A stretch of DNA of 64,000 bases from NCBI RefSeq assembly GCF_900128905.1, contig NZ_FQTV01000005.1, positions 124,001-188,000 of the forward strand, read 5' to 3'. Positions 16,316 to 25,395 of this stretch are shown piece after piece (position 1 is the stretch's first letter; each line of letters begins with the position of its first letter). The notes beneath the pieces were generated by a model, which saw only the letters and a program-made list of their open reading frames with translations, was not told the DNA's origin and did no database searches. Made by a program: the position numbers and the translations under genes. This DNA is from Bacteroides luti (GTDB lineage Bacteria > Bacteroidota > Bacteroidia > Bacteroidales > Bacteroidaceae).

Positions 16316-17158
16316 ATGAAGACAAATTATGAGATTCGTTATGCTGCGCATCCTGAAGATGCTAAGAGCTATGACACAAAAAGAATTCGCAGAGATTTTC
16401 TGATCGAAAAAGTATTTACTGCAAACGAAGTAAATATGGTATATTCAATGTACGACCGCATGGTTGTTGGTGGTGCAATGCCTGTTGGTGAAGTTTTAAA
16501 ACTAGAAGCTATCGATCCATTGAAACAACCAATATTCCTTCGTAACCGCGAAATTGGTATGTTCAATGTAGGAGGTCCTGGTATTGTAAAAGTTGGAGAT
16601 GCTCAGTTTGAATTAGATTTCAAAGAAGCTCTTTACTTAGGATCGGGCGACCGTGAAGTTACTTTCGAAAGTAAAGACGAAAAGAATCCTGCTAAATTCT
16701 ACTTCAACTCATTAACAGCTCATAGAAACTATCCTGATAAGAAAGTTACTAAGGGAGATGCGGTAGTTGCAGAAATGGGATCTCTTGAAGGATCAAATCA
16801 CCGTAATATCAATAAGATGATTGTAAACCAGGTATTGCCTACTTGCCAGATTCAGATGGGTATGACTGAGCTTGCTCCGGGAAGCGTATGGAACACAATG
16901 CCAGCACACGTTCACTCTCGTCGTATGGAAGCTTACTTCTATTTTGAAGTTCCAGAAGATCAGGCTGTATGCCACTTTATGGGTGAAGTAGACGAAACTC
17001 GTCACATCTGGATGAAGGGCGATCAAGCTGTTCTTTCTCCAGAATGGTCAATTCACTCTGCCGCCGCAACACACAACTACACATTTATCTGGGGTATGGG
17101 AGGTGAGAATCTAGATTATGGTGATCAGGATTTCTCAGCAATCACAGATTTGAAATAA
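16316..17158 (+). CDS. kduI: 5-keto-4-deoxyuronate isomerase
   Basis: KduI converts 5-keto-4-deoxyuronate, made by pectin or glycosaminoglycan lyases, into 3-deoxy-D-glycero-2,5-hexodiulosonate. The 280-residue protein is full length for the family and has the double cupin pattern, with the metal-binding stretch PAHVHSRRMEAYFYFEVPE around residue 195 and further ligands in the SPEWSIHSAAATHNYTFIWGMGGEN C-terminal segment. kduD follows after 31 bases and performs the next step, so the two form a catabolic pair. No lyase or transporter is next to them in this window; the DUF4861 lipoprotein downstream may belong to the same system. Confidence 0.96.
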   Translation: MKTNYEIRYAAHPEDAKSYDTKRIRRDFLIEKVFTANEVNMVYSMYDRMVVGGAMPVGEVLKLEAIDPLKQPIFLRNREIGMFNVGGPGIVKVGDAQFELDFKEALYLGSGDREVTFESKDEKNPAKFYFNSLTAHRNYPDKKVTKGDAVVAEMGSLEGSNHRNINKMIVNQVLPTCQIQMGMTELAPGSVWNTMPAHVHSRRMEAYFYFEVPEDQAVCHFMGEVDETRHIWMKGDQAVLSPEWSIHSAAATHNYTFIWGMGGENLDYGDQDFSAITDLK

Positions 17159-17189
17159 TTACTCAAAAAACATAAAATCATATAAATCA

Positions 17190-17984
17190 ATGGCAAATTT
17201 TTCATTAGAAGGTAAAGTTGCACTTGTAACAGGTGCTTCTTACGGAATTGGTTTCGCTATTGCTACAGCTTACGCAAAAGCAGGAGCAACAGTTGTATTC
17301 AACGATATCAAACAAGAATTGGTTGATAAAGGTATTGCCGCTTACGCTGCAGAAGGTATCAAAGCTCACGGTTATGTGTGTGATGTTACTGACGAAGACG
17401 GAGTAAACGCTATGGTAGCTCAGATTGAAAAAGAAGTTGGTGTTATTGATATCCTTGTTAACAACGCAGGTATCATCAAACGTATTCCAATGATTGAAAT
17501 GAGTGCTAAGGATTTCCGTCAGGTTATTGATATTGACTTGAATGGCCCATTCATCGTATCAAAGGCAGTTATTCCTTCAATGATCAAAAAAGGTCACGGT
17601 AAAATTATCAACATCTGCTCTATGATGAGTGAACTTGGCCGCGAAACAGTATCTGCTTATGCAGCTGCTAAGGGTGGTTTGAAGATGTTAACTCGTAACA
17701 TTGCTTCTGAATATGGTGAATTCAATATTCAATGTAATGGTATCGGCCCAGGTTATATCGCAACTCCACAAACTGCTCCATTGAGAGAAAAGCAAGCTGA
17801 CGGTTCTCGTCATCCTTTCGATTCTTTCATTATTGCTAAAACTCCAGCTGCTCGTTGGGGAACTCCTGAAGATTTGGAAGGTCCAGCTGTATTCTTGGCT
17901 TCTGATGCTTCTGACTTCGTAAACGGACATGTTCTTTATGTAGATGGTGGTATTCTGGCTTATATTGGTAAACAACCTCAATAA
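17190..17984 (+). CDS. kduD: 2-deoxy-D-gluconate 3-dehydrogenase
   Basis: KduD reduces 3-deoxy-D-glycero-2,5-hexodiulosonate to 2-keto-3-deoxygluconate with NADH. The 264-residue protein is a classical short-chain dehydrogenase: cofactor motif TGASYGIG (residues 14-21), NNAGI in the middle, the catalytic SAYAAAKGG with Tyr and Lys, and the QCNGIGPGYIATPQT segment after it. The ending HVLYVDGGILAYIGKQP is the KduD form. It lies 31 bases after kduI. A structured hairpin stands between its stop and the next gene. Confidence 0.95.
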   Translation: MANFSLEGKVALVTGASYGIGFAIATAYAKAGATVVFNDIKQELVDKGIAAYAAEGIKAHGYVCDVTDEDGVNAMVAQIEKEVGVIDILVNNAGIIKRIPMIEMSAKDFRQVIDIDLNGPFIVSKAVIPSMIKKGHGKIINICSMMSELGRETVSAYAAAKGGLKMLTRNIASEYGEFNIQCNGIGPGYIATPQTAPLREKQADGSRHPFDSFIIAKTPAARWGTPEDLEGPAVFLASDASDFVNGHVLYVDGGILAYIGKQPQ

Positions 17985-18003
17985 TTAACAATATAATACC
18001 AAT

Positions 18004-18039
18004 GTGCCGGTGTACCTCTGAAAAGAGATTCATCGGCAC
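18004..18039 (+). terminator. GAAA-capped hairpin after kduD
   Basis: GTGCCGGTG (18004-18012) pairs with CATCGGCAC (18031-18039) over nine pairs, one of them G-T; after a three-base internal loop, CTCT pairs with AGAG, capped by a GAAA tetraloop. Only a loose T-rich tail (GTTCGTTTTAT) follows, so termination may be partial. It could also protect the kduID transcript end. Confidence 0.6.
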
Positions 18040-18066
18040 GTTCGTTTTATAGTATAAGCAAACATA

Positions 18067-19293
18067 ATGAAAAAGACAATCTTTTTATTATTTGCAGCAT
18101 TTGCGGCTGCTTCTTGCTCAAGCAGCAAGAATATTAATGTAAAGGTAACTAATGTTTCTTCGCTTGATAGAAATAAAGAAATGGTAGAGGTTTCAATGGC
18201 CGAAATCAGCACTAAGTTACATCTTGCAGATACAGCTCAGGTTATAGTTCTGGATAAGAACGATCAGCAAGTTCCTTATCAGATTACTTATGACGCTAAG
18301 CTGATTTTCCCTTCAACCGTTAAGGCTAAATCTTCTGAAGTATATACCATAAAGACCGGAGTTCCTGAAACATTCAACACGCTTACTTTCGGAAAACAAT
18401 TTCCTGAACGTGTAGATGATGTAGCGTGGGAAAACGATCGTATCGCATTCCGTACTTACGGTCCGGCTCTTCAGGCAACCGGCGAAAAAGCTTTTGGATA
18501 TGACATTTGGGTAAAAAGGACAAACGACCTTGTTGTTGAAAACAGATATGCTATGGAACTTGACGATAGCACTAATGCCGAAATAAAAAGGTTGGCAATA
18601 ACAGACCCTGCAGCTTCAAAGGCATTAAGAGAGAGAACTTCTTATCACTTTGATCACGGAAACGGACTGGATTATTATAAAGTTGGTCCTACACTTGGAG
18701 CGGGAACTTCTGCTTTCCTTGTAGATGGTGAAATGGTGTATCCTTATTGCTACAAAACACAGGAAGTTCTGGATAACGGACCGCTACGTTTTACTGTAAA
18801 GTTGGTTTATAATCCACTTAACATCAAAGGAAATTCAGTTATCGAAACACGTATTATCTCTCTTGATGCAGGCTCACAACTAAACAAGGTAAATCTTACT
18901 TTCAGTAAAGTCAATGCAGTTATGCCTTTGGCTAGCGGTATTGTAGTTCACACCGGAAGCAATGATTATAAAATGTCTGCTCAAAAAGGTTATATTGCTT
19001 ACGCAGACCCTAAAGACCCGGTTAACGGACAAATTTATGTAGGTGCTGTTTTCCCTGCTAATGTAAAGGAAGCTAAGTTTATGCCTTTTAAAGGAGCAGA
19101 AGCTTCTAAAATTAAAGATGGAGCAGAAGGACATGTAACTGCAATAAGCGATTATGAACCGGGCTCTGAATTCATGTACTACTTCGGTGCAGGATGGAGC
19201 AAATGGGGTTTCAACTCATCGGCCGACTGGTTTAAGTACGTAGATGAATTTGCACAAAAAGTACGCACTCCGCTAACTGTAACAGTTAAATAA
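18067..19293 (+). CDS. DUF4861 lipoprotein
   Basis: A 408-residue secreted protein with a lipoprotein signal (MKKTIFLLFAAFAAASC, Cys17) and a DUF4861 domain, known mainly from Bacteroidetes pectin-related loci. Features include ITYDAKLIFPSTVKAKSS near the start, VLDNGPLRFTVKLVYNPL in the middle and GSEFMYYFGAGWSKWGF near the end, a beta-rich composition like carbohydrate-active sandwich proteins. No catalytic function is established. Its place after kduI-kduD suggests a role in uronate-containing polysaccharide use at the outer membrane, which is inference. It is 82 bases after kduD, with a terminator-like hairpin between. Confidence 0.75.
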   Translation: MKKTIFLLFAAFAAASCSSSKNINVKVTNVSSLDRNKEMVEVSMAEISTKLHLADTAQVIVLDKNDQQVPYQITYDAKLIFPSTVKAKSSEVYTIKTGVPETFNTLTFGKQFPERVDDVAWENDRIAFRTYGPALQATGEKAFGYDIWVKRTNDLVVENRYAMELDDSTNAEIKRLAITDPAASKALRERTSYHFDHGNGLDYYKVGPTLGAGTSAFLVDGEMVYPYCYKTQEVLDNGPLRFTVKLVYNPLNIKGNSVIETRIISLDAGSQLNKVNLTFSKVNAVMPLASGIVVHTGSNDYKMSAQKGYIAYADPKDPVNGQIYVGAVFPANVKEAKFMPFKGAEASKIKDGAEGHVTAISDYEPGSEFMYYFGAGWSKWGFNSSADWFKYVDEFAQKVRTPLTVTVK

Positions 19294-19318
19294 AGCATAC
19301 TGATTTATAATACAGGAA

Positions 19319-19349
19319 AACTGTTCTGAATACTCAGGGCAGTTTTTTT
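19319..19349 (+). terminator. Terminator of the DUF4861 gene
   Basis: AACTGTTCTGA (19319-19329) and TCAGGGCAGTT (19334-19344) form an 11-pair stem with two G-T pairs and an ATAC loop, followed by a run of T. Confidence 0.85.
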
Positions 19350-19393
19350 ATTTTCCGGCTGGATTATTTCAAATATTCCCTGAATACTATTTA

Positions 19394-19481
19394 GCGACCT
19401 GCGCAGGTCGATTCTGCGAGTTGCGCAGGCTGTTAAAGCGAGTTGCGCAGCTCACTTTCGCGAGTTGTGCAGGTCGCTTAA
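19394..19481. repeat. Four-unit 22-base palindromic array, TGCGCA core
   Basis: Four consecutive 22-base units begin at 19394, 19416, 19438 and 19460. Each starts GCGA and has a central six-base core: TGCGCA at 19400, 19422 and 19444, and TGTGCA at 19466. The first unit holds a perfect 16-base palindrome (CGACCTGCGCAGGTCG); the others are imperfect. The last five bases of each unit vary. It lies between convergent genes (DUF4861 and queG) after a terminator, so it is not a promoter operator in any obvious way. The GC-rich cores stand out from the AT-rich surroundings. The rest of the 327-base gap (19350-19393 and 19482-19620) shows nothing recognisable. Confidence 0.85.
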
Positions 19482-19620
19482 AAGATTACACCGGTAATCA
19501 ACAAAGATCCCGTTATTGTTTAATAAATTAGAGTAGTGAGAAACTGATTTGGAAAGAATACAATTGAGAAACGATCAGATATAATCGGGGAATTTAGGTG
19601 AAACCCGAAAAGCAGAACAA

Positions 19621-20547
19621 TCATTCATCCGGCAAGATAGCCTTTAGATTCCGCATAAGGCCGTCATACTTTGCACGTTTTACGGCAGAACCTTTGAATA
19701 AAACACGATATTGCTCTACAGTCAAAGCCTTCCAGTCTTCTTCTTCCATAGAAAGAAGCGCGTCAGAAGGTTCAAAATCTGCAATCTGATGAGGAGAAGC
19801 AAATCGATTCCAAGGACAGCATTTCTGGCAATCGTCACAACCATACAGATGATTACCCATTTTCGGGGCTATTCCAGGCTCTATTTCGCCTTTATGTTCA
19901 ATAGTCAGGTAAGATATGCAACGATTGGAGTTAAGGAGAAATGGCTTTTCTAAAGCCTTCACAGGACATGCATCCAGACAGCGGGTGCAATTACCGCATT
20001 TGCTCTGTATTGGGGAATCATAATCAAGCTCAATATCCAGAAAGATTTCACCCAAAAAGAAATAGGAACCCGCACTAGGAATAATCAGCTGAGTGTTCTT
20101 TCCAATCCATCCAAGACCGGCTTTTTGCGCCCAGTAACGATCAAGAACGGGTGCTGTATCACAGAAAACTCTCCCGTTGACCGGTGTCAAGTATTCATTA
20201 ATGAAGGTAAACAGTTCTGTAAGCTTGGCTTTCATTACCTCATGATAATCTTTTCCATAGGCATAATAAGCAAACTGCAGTTGTTCTTCTCTCAGTTTGC
20301 GCGAAGGGTAATAATTTAGCGCAACAGAGACAATGCTTTTAGTTCCTTCTACCAGCAAGCGTGGATCACATCGTTTATCAAAGTGATTGTTCATGTACAC
20401 CATTCCTGCCTGATTACCATCTGCAAGCCATTGTTCCAAATAAGCCATACTCTCTCCTACGGCATCTGCACGAGCAATACCACAAGCAGAAAAGCCGAGG
20501 CGTAATGCTTCGGCTTTTATTTGTTGAGAAAGTACTTCTTTATCCAT
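19621..20547 (-). CDS. queG: Epoxyqueuosine reductase
   Basis: QueG reduces epoxyqueuosine to queuosine in tRNA, using cobalamin and two [4Fe-4S] clusters. The 308-residue protein has the ferredoxin-like motif CGNCTRCLDACPVKAL (around residue 190) and the second cluster segment GCDDCQKCCPWN (around residue 240), and the LGWIGKNTQLIIPSAGSYFFLGEI stretch typical of QueG. The start overlaps the stop of the upstream deacetylase gene by one base (TAATG), so they are co-transcribed. The family is well defined and the length is normal. Confidence 0.95.
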   Translation of the reverse strand: MDKEVLSQQIKAEALRLGFSACGIARADAVGESMAYLEQWLADGNQAGMVYMNNHFDKRCDPRLLVEGTKSIVSVALNYYPSRKLREEQLQFAYYAYGKDYHEVMKAKLTELFTFINEYLTPVNGRVFCDTAPVLDRYWAQKAGLGWIGKNTQLIIPSAGSYFFLGEIFLDIELDYDSPIQSKCGNCTRCLDACPVKALEKPFLLNSNRCISYLTIEHKGEIEPGIAPKMGNHLYGCDDCQKCCPWNRFASPHQIADFEPSDALLSMEEEDWKALTVEQYRVLFKGSAVKRAKYDGLMRNLKAILPDE

Positions 20548-21155
20548 TATAATAACTTAAACTGATAGCCTTGCTCAAGTAACCATTCTATAGAACGAGG
20601 TAAAGCATACTTCATGTTTTCTTCGGACTTCAGCGAATCGTGAAAGGTTATAATGGAACCATTACGCACATAATGCTTCACCTTTTCGAAAACCTGCTCG
20701 CCATTTAGTTTATTACTATAATCACGAGTTACCAAATCCCACATTATTATTTTATACTTCTTCCTGAGAACATAATACTGAGCAGCTCTCATGTGGCCGT
20801 GTGGCGGGCGAAAAAGATCTGACTTAATCATCTCATTTGCCTTATCAGTATTGGCCAGATAATTCTTCGTGAGAAATCCAAATCCCCTGATATGATTAAA
20901 TGTATGATTCCCTACACGATGACCACGTTCAAGAAGCATTTTAAACTCTTCAGGGTGCTTGCGCACATTATCTCCTACCAGAAAGAAGGTAGCTTTAATT
21001 CCGTACTTATCTAATAAATCTAATACCCAGGGAGTTATTTCGGGAATGGGTCCATCATCGAAAGTGAGATAAACAGCTTTCTCTTTCGGATCCATTCTCC
21101 AAATAGCCCCCGGATAAAGAGCCCTTATTAACTTTGGGGGTTGTTCAATAAACAT
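20547..21155 (-). CDS. Polysaccharide deacetylase family protein (NodB-type)
   Basis: A 202-residue CE4-type deacetylase. The NodB motifs are present: YLTFDDGPIPE with Asp33 and Asp34, the metal-binding VGNHTFNHIRG (His84 and His88), and FRPPHGHMR. No signal peptide or membrane anchor is seen, so it may act in the cytoplasm or be exported by another route. Substrates of CE4 enzymes are N-acetylated sugars such as peptidoglycan or chitin-like oligomers; the target here is unknown. It lies 15 bases after the DUF2723 gene and shares one base with queG, forming a three-gene operon. Confidence 0.88.
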   Translation of the reverse strand: MFIEQPPKLIRALYPGAIWRMDPKEKAVYLTFDDGPIPEITPWVLDLLDKYGIKATFFLVGDNVRKHPEEFKMLLERGHRVGNHTFNHIRGFGFLTKNYLANTDKANEMIKSDLFRPPHGHMRAAQYYVLRKKYKIIMWDLVTRDYSNKLNGEQVFEKVKHYVRNGSIITFHDSLKSEENMKYALPRSIEWLLEQGYQFKLL

Positions 21156-21169
21156 CTTTTTTTATTCCA

Positions 21170-24100
21170 CTATTTTGCACCAGTTCTCATTGAATAAGAA
21201 GCATAAAGTGCTTCAAATTTCTTTGAGTAATCTGGCAATAAAGACGATTTATATGCTTTAAGCAATTTATTTGTTTCGTCCAGAATATATAAATTATAAA
21301 CGCATTCCTGATTACTTGCCGCAAGTTGTGAGTTATTCATACTCAAGTACCATCTTACATATTGGCTGGACTTGGTGAACAAATCGGTAAGAATCTTCTC
21401 TGCTTTCTGTTTCTGTCCAAGTGCAAAGTAGGCTTTAGCCATTTCCATTGATCCACTTTGGAAATCGTGAGGAACAGAAGCAGTAGGAATAACCTTACTT
21501 CCATAATCTAGCAATTTCAAAGCTTTATCTTTCTTGCCTTGATTAACAAGTTGAAGAGCAAGCTGAGAGAACAATCTACGGTGCGAGTAACACATTCTCA
21601 GTACATTTTCGTCAAGATAAACTTTAGGATTATCCATTCCGCCCCATTTAAACTTGTTCATGATGTTATTATACATCTTCTCGCTATCCATGCGAGCACC
21701 AAGTTTAGCTGTATTAAACGGAGTAATACGGTAAGCAAGACCTTCCTGACAGAAATTATCTGAGAAACAAAGGTGATTTTCTGATCCAACAGATATTGCC
21801 ATATAAACAGGGCGTTCCCAGTTACATTCAGCAATCATCTCAAGCATCATCAATTCCGACTTACTGATTCCACGTTTACCCTTTAATGAAAGAGTCATAT
21901 AATCTGGAATAACTCCATTCAATGAATCAGGAATCATCATGCCCGAACGTTTAATAGCCTCCTTATCAAGCTTGATAACTATACTATCTGTAGGGATAAT
22001 CTTAAATTCTTCCTTATCTGAACGTACCCAATGTTTAAGAATGTTCTTTAATTCGAATGGGTTTTCACCAAAATTCTTTTTAGCTTCAGCCGGGTTACTC
22101 TTATAAAGAGCAAGAATTGTTTCTTTCACTTCCGGACGAACCTGGATATATTCGTTCACACCGGTAACGTATTCCAAACGGTTCCATGTAATAGGAACTG
22201 ATGGAGAGTTATAAGCCGGACGTTTCATTTGGTCAATATACCAGTCTGTCTGCAAATAGCTTAAGTTACAAACACGAACATCGGTACGGAATCCTTCTGT
22301 TTCCTGATTATACCACAATGGGAAAGTATCGTTATCACCATTGGTAAAGATTATCGGGTTACCTTTAGTCTGACAAGAGTTCAAATAGTTCTGACCAATG
22401 TCACGACAAGCATAACGATCAGAGCGGTCATGGTCATCCCATGTCTGGCCAGCCATCTGAATTGGCACAATCAAACAAGCTATTGATGCAATAACAGCAG
22501 ATGGAGTTTCGCCCAGTTTCTTATTTAACAACCTTACTAATCCGGCAACACCCATACCAATCCATATTGCATACGCATAGAATGAGCCGGCATAAGCATA
22601 ATCTCGCTCACGAGGCTGACTTGGAGTTTGATTCAGATATACAACAATGGCTATACCAGTCATAAAGAACAAGAAGAATACAGCCCAGAATCCCTGAATG
22701 CCTTTTTGTCCGCGATAAGCCTGGAATATAATTCCGATTATACCCAGCAACAATGGAAGACAGTAGTAAACATTATGTCCTCTGTTGTTAGCAAGATCAT
22801 CAGGCAACAAAGACTGATCTCCAACCAAAGCATTATCAATAAAAGGAATACCGGTTATCCAGTTACCATGTTCAATTTCCCCTGAACCTTGAATATCATT
22901 CTGTCTTCCGGCAAAGTTCCACATAAAGTAACGCCAATACATAAAGTTCATCTGGTATGAGAAGAAGAATTTTATGTTCTCCAGCTGTGTAGGCATGTTA
23001 ACAGTAACCATTTCGCCGCACTGATCATAAGGAACATCATATCCTTCAATATTCATCCAGTTCTTATATTGAGCTTCGTGTGCAGAACTATACATACGAG
23101 GGAACAACATGTTCTGAGCATAAACATAGTCTTGCTGGTTACCTGCTGTAACATATTGGTCTTTTTCGTTTGGAGAAGCTTTTTCTTTTCTGATATAGAT
23201 TGGAGCACCTTCTTCAACGACCGGAGAACAATAGCCATCTTTCTCTTCCAATTTTACTTTGGATGAATAAGCTGGGCCATAGAAAAGAGGTCGGGTACCA
23301 TATTGTTCACGTCCCAAGTAACTTCCCAAAGTGAAGATATCTTCAGGAGAGTTCTGATCCATCGGTGTATTGGCAGTTGAACGAATAACGATCAATGCAT
23401 AAGATGAATATCCAACCATAATCATCATAATGCAAAGCAAAGAAGTATTCAATGTACGTGCACTAATCTGATATTTCTTATTGATAAACTCAGCAAACAA
23501 GTAAATTGCCAAAACAGCTAACACAATTGCACCAATCACAACACTACTTGTGCCGTGACCATAGAAAGGAATTCCTAAAAGCGCAACAGTCAGCAGGAAT
23601 GACAACTTCATCTTTTTATCACTCTTTTCTACATAAGATTCATATATCCCCCAGAAAATAGCAGCTAAAAGAATAATAATATAAATAATAAGTCCTGTGT
23701 TAAATGGTAATCCGAAATCGTTTACAAACAAGAGTTCAAACCATCCTCCTACTTTTACAAAACCTGGAACAATACCATAAAGCACAATACCGATCAAGGC
23801 CATTGAACCTACTAATGCAAGCAAAGAACCTTTTGCATTAGCATTAGGATGTTTCTTGAAGTAGTAAACAAGTGCAATTGCCGGTATACAGAGCAAGTTA
23901 AGCAAGTGCACACCGATAGACAATCCGGTAAGATATGCAATCAGAACAAGCCAGCGATCAGAATGAGGCTCATCGGCCACATCTTCCCATTTCAATATTA
24001 ACCAGAATACAACAGCAGTGAACAAAGAAGAATAAGCATAAACTTCACCTTCTACAGCACTGAACCAGAAAGTATCTGAAAACGTATATACTAAAGCTCC

Positions 24101-24478
24101 CACAAGACCACTGCCCATAATGGTAATAAGCTGGCTAAGCTTTGGTTCTTCACCATCTTTTAAAACAAGCTTTCTTGTTAAGTGGGTAATTGTCCAGAAA
24201 AGAAACATAATACAAGCAGCACTCATCAAAGCCGACATCGTATTAACCATCCTGGCTACCATTGCCGGATCGCTAACGAATTGAGTAAAGAAATTAGCTG
24301 TCAGCATAAAGAAAGGTGCACCGGGAGGATGCCCTACTTCCAGTTTATAACTTGAAGTAATAAACTCTCCACAATCCCAGAAACTGGCTGTGGGTTCTAT
24401 TGTCAGGCAATAGACAACGGCTGCAATAGCAAATGCAAACCAACCCGTCAGGTTGTTCACTAACTTGTACTGTTTCAT
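21170..24478 (-). CDS. DUF2723 multi-pass membrane protein
   Basis: A 1102-residue protein of the Bacteroidetes DUF2723 family. The N-terminal half has about a dozen hydrophobic segments and the sequence FWDCGEFITSSYKLEVGHPPGAPFFML, whose acidic residues and loop resemble the catalytic loop of GT-C glycosyltransferases such as protein O-mannosyltransferases. The C-terminal third is soluble, with helical TPR-like repeats near residues 980-1090. A role in glycan or protein glycosylation at the membrane is inferred from this likeness. I start at MKQYKL (24478) rather than at the upstream TTG, because that codon falls inside the promoter -7 box. It heads the operon with the deacetylase and queG. 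Confidence 0.85.
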   Translation of the reverse strand: MKQYKLVNNLTGWFAFAIAAVVYCLTIEPTASFWDCGEFITSSYKLEVGHPPGAPFFMLTANFFTQFVSDPAMVARMVNTMSALMSAACIMFLFWTITHLTRKLVLKDGEEPKLSQLITIMGSGLVGALVYTFSDTFWFSAVEGEVYAYSSLFTAVVFWLILKWEDVADEPHSDRWLVLIAYLTGLSIGVHLLNLLCIPAIALVYYFKKHPNANAKGSLLALVGSMALIGIVLYGIVPGFVKVGGWFELLFVNDFGLPFNTGLIIYIIILLAAIFWGIYESYVEKSDKKMKLSFLLTVALLGIPFYGHGTSSVVIGAIVLAVLAIYLFAEFINKKYQISARTLNTSLLCIMMIMVGYSSYALIVIRSTANTPMDQNSPEDIFTLGSYLGREQYGTRPLFYGPAYSSKVKLEEKDGYCSPVVEEGAPIYIRKEKASPNEKDQYVTAGNQQDYVYAQNMLFPRMYSSAHEAQYKNWMNIEGYDVPYDQCGEMVTVNMPTQLENIKFFFSYQMNFMYWRYFMWNFAGRQNDIQGSGEIEHGNWITGIPFIDNALVGDQSLLPDDLANNRGHNVYYCLPLLLGIIGIIFQAYRGQKGIQGFWAVFFLFFMTGIAIVVYLNQTPSQPRERDYAYAGSFYAYAIWIGMGVAGLVRLLNKKLGETPSAVIASIACLIVPIQMAGQTWDDHDRSDRYACRDIGQNYLNSCQTKGNPIIFTNGDNDTFPLWYNQETEGFRTDVRVCNLSYLQTDWYIDQMKRPAYNSPSVPITWNRLEYVTGVNEYIQVRPEVKETILALYKSNPAEAKKNFGENPFELKNILKHWVRSDKEEFKIIPTDSIVIKLDKEAIKRSGMMIPDSLNGVIPDYMTLSLKGKRGISKSELMMLEMIAECNWERPVYMAISVGSENHLCFSDNFCQEGLAYRITPFNTAKLGARMDSEKMYNNIMNKFKWGGMDNPKVYLDENVLRMCYSHRRLFSQLALQLVNQGKKDKALKLLDYGSKVIPTASVPHDFQSGSMEMAKAYFALGQKQKAEKILTDLFTKSSQYVRWYLSMNNSQLAASNQECVYNLYILDETNKLLKAYKSSLLPDYSKKFEALYASYSMRTGAK

Positions 24479-24511
24479 TAAAAATATGTTTATATTGTTA
24501 CATACGCGCGG

Positions 24512-24519
24512 CAAAGATA
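24512..24519 (-). promoter_or_regulatory. -7 box of the DUF2723 operon
   Basis: TATCTTTG on the - strand matches TAnnTTTG, 33 bases before the ATG at 24478. A CTTGC at -33-like distance (about 22 bases further upstream) is weak. Confidence 0.6.
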
Positions 24520-24624
24520 GAAAACTTTAATTAAAAATATGCAAGTAACGCTTGTTTTCAGTCTTTTAGGAAGTTCAAAGTTTAACTATTTTCATCTTTT
24601 TAATGATTATAAACATTAAAATTT

Positions 24625-25395
24625 TTACTTCTGTTCTTCGTGATGGTGATTCTTTATGATGCGGTGAGGAAGTTCACCATGTCCCAACAACTCAATAGGA
24701 CATTCAAACTTCTCTTCCAACCATTCTGCAGAGACCTCTGAATCGGGATGATAATCGAGTGTTTCATTCACACATGCTATTGTTTTTACGTTACTGATAA
24801 CTGTACCAATATCATGAGAAACCAAGATGATTGCCCGCTCTTTATTTATTTCGGAGAGAGTTTCATAAAGACGGCTCTCAAAACGCTTATCAATATAAGT
24901 ATTTGGCTCGTCAAGAATTACAATCTCGGGATTAGAAACAATAGCTCGTGCCAGCAAAACACGTTGAAGCTGTCCGCCGGACAACTGACCGATAGTTTTT
25001 TTCTCAAGCCCTTGCAATCCCATGTGAGTAATAATTTCCTCAACCTGTGCATGGTGCTCATCCGAGAATTTCTTAATCAGAGACTTTTTCCGGCTTAAAC
25101 CCGAAAGAATTACATCATATACAGATATCGGGAATTTCTTATCTATAGCACTATACTGAGGTAAATATCCCATCGACAAGTTATCTACCGGTTTCCCGTC
25201 ACGTAGAAAACGGATTTCTCCACTTTCCGGCTTCAGCAAGCCCAGAATAAGTTTAATTAATGTGGTTTTCCCTCCGCCGTTTGGTCCTATGATGCCTAAG
25301 AAATCACGCTCATAAACATTCAGGTTTACATCACGCAACACTGTTTTATTATCATAACTAGCAAACAGGTGTTCTATTTCAATAATCTTGTTCAT
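24625..25395 (-). CDS. Zinc/manganese-type ABC transporter ATPase
   Basis: A 256-residue ATP-binding subunit of the metal (ZnuC/TroB) class. Walker A is GPNGGGKT (residues 37-44), the signature LSGGQLQRV is near residue 138, and Walker B is IVILDEPNTYID. The C-terminal HGELPHRIIKNHHHEE is histidine-rich, as in zinc transporters. It overlaps the binding-protein gene by 4 bases (ATGA), so the two are coupled. The membrane permease is not next to them: the next gene downstream is a DUF2723 gene with its own promoter. The permease must be elsewhere in the genome, or the ATPase serves a shared permease. Confidence 0.88.
   Translation of the reverse strand: MNKIIEIEHLFASYDNKTVLRDVNLNVYERDFLGIIGPNGGGKTTLIKLILGLLKPESGEIRFLRDGKPVDNLSMGYLPQYSAIDKKFPISVYDVILSGLSRKKSLIKKFSDEHHAQVEEIITHMGLQGLEKKTIGQLSGGQLQRVLLARAIVSNPEIVILDEPNTYIDKRFESRLYETLSEINKERAIILVSHDIGTVISNVKTIACVNETLDYHPDSEVSAEWLEEKFECPIELLGHGELPHRIIKNHHHEEQK

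Noticed and set aside
19394..19481. CRISPR array
   Set aside because: Units are 22 bases including the variable part, with only four or five variable bases, and no cas genes are near. It is a tandem palindrome.
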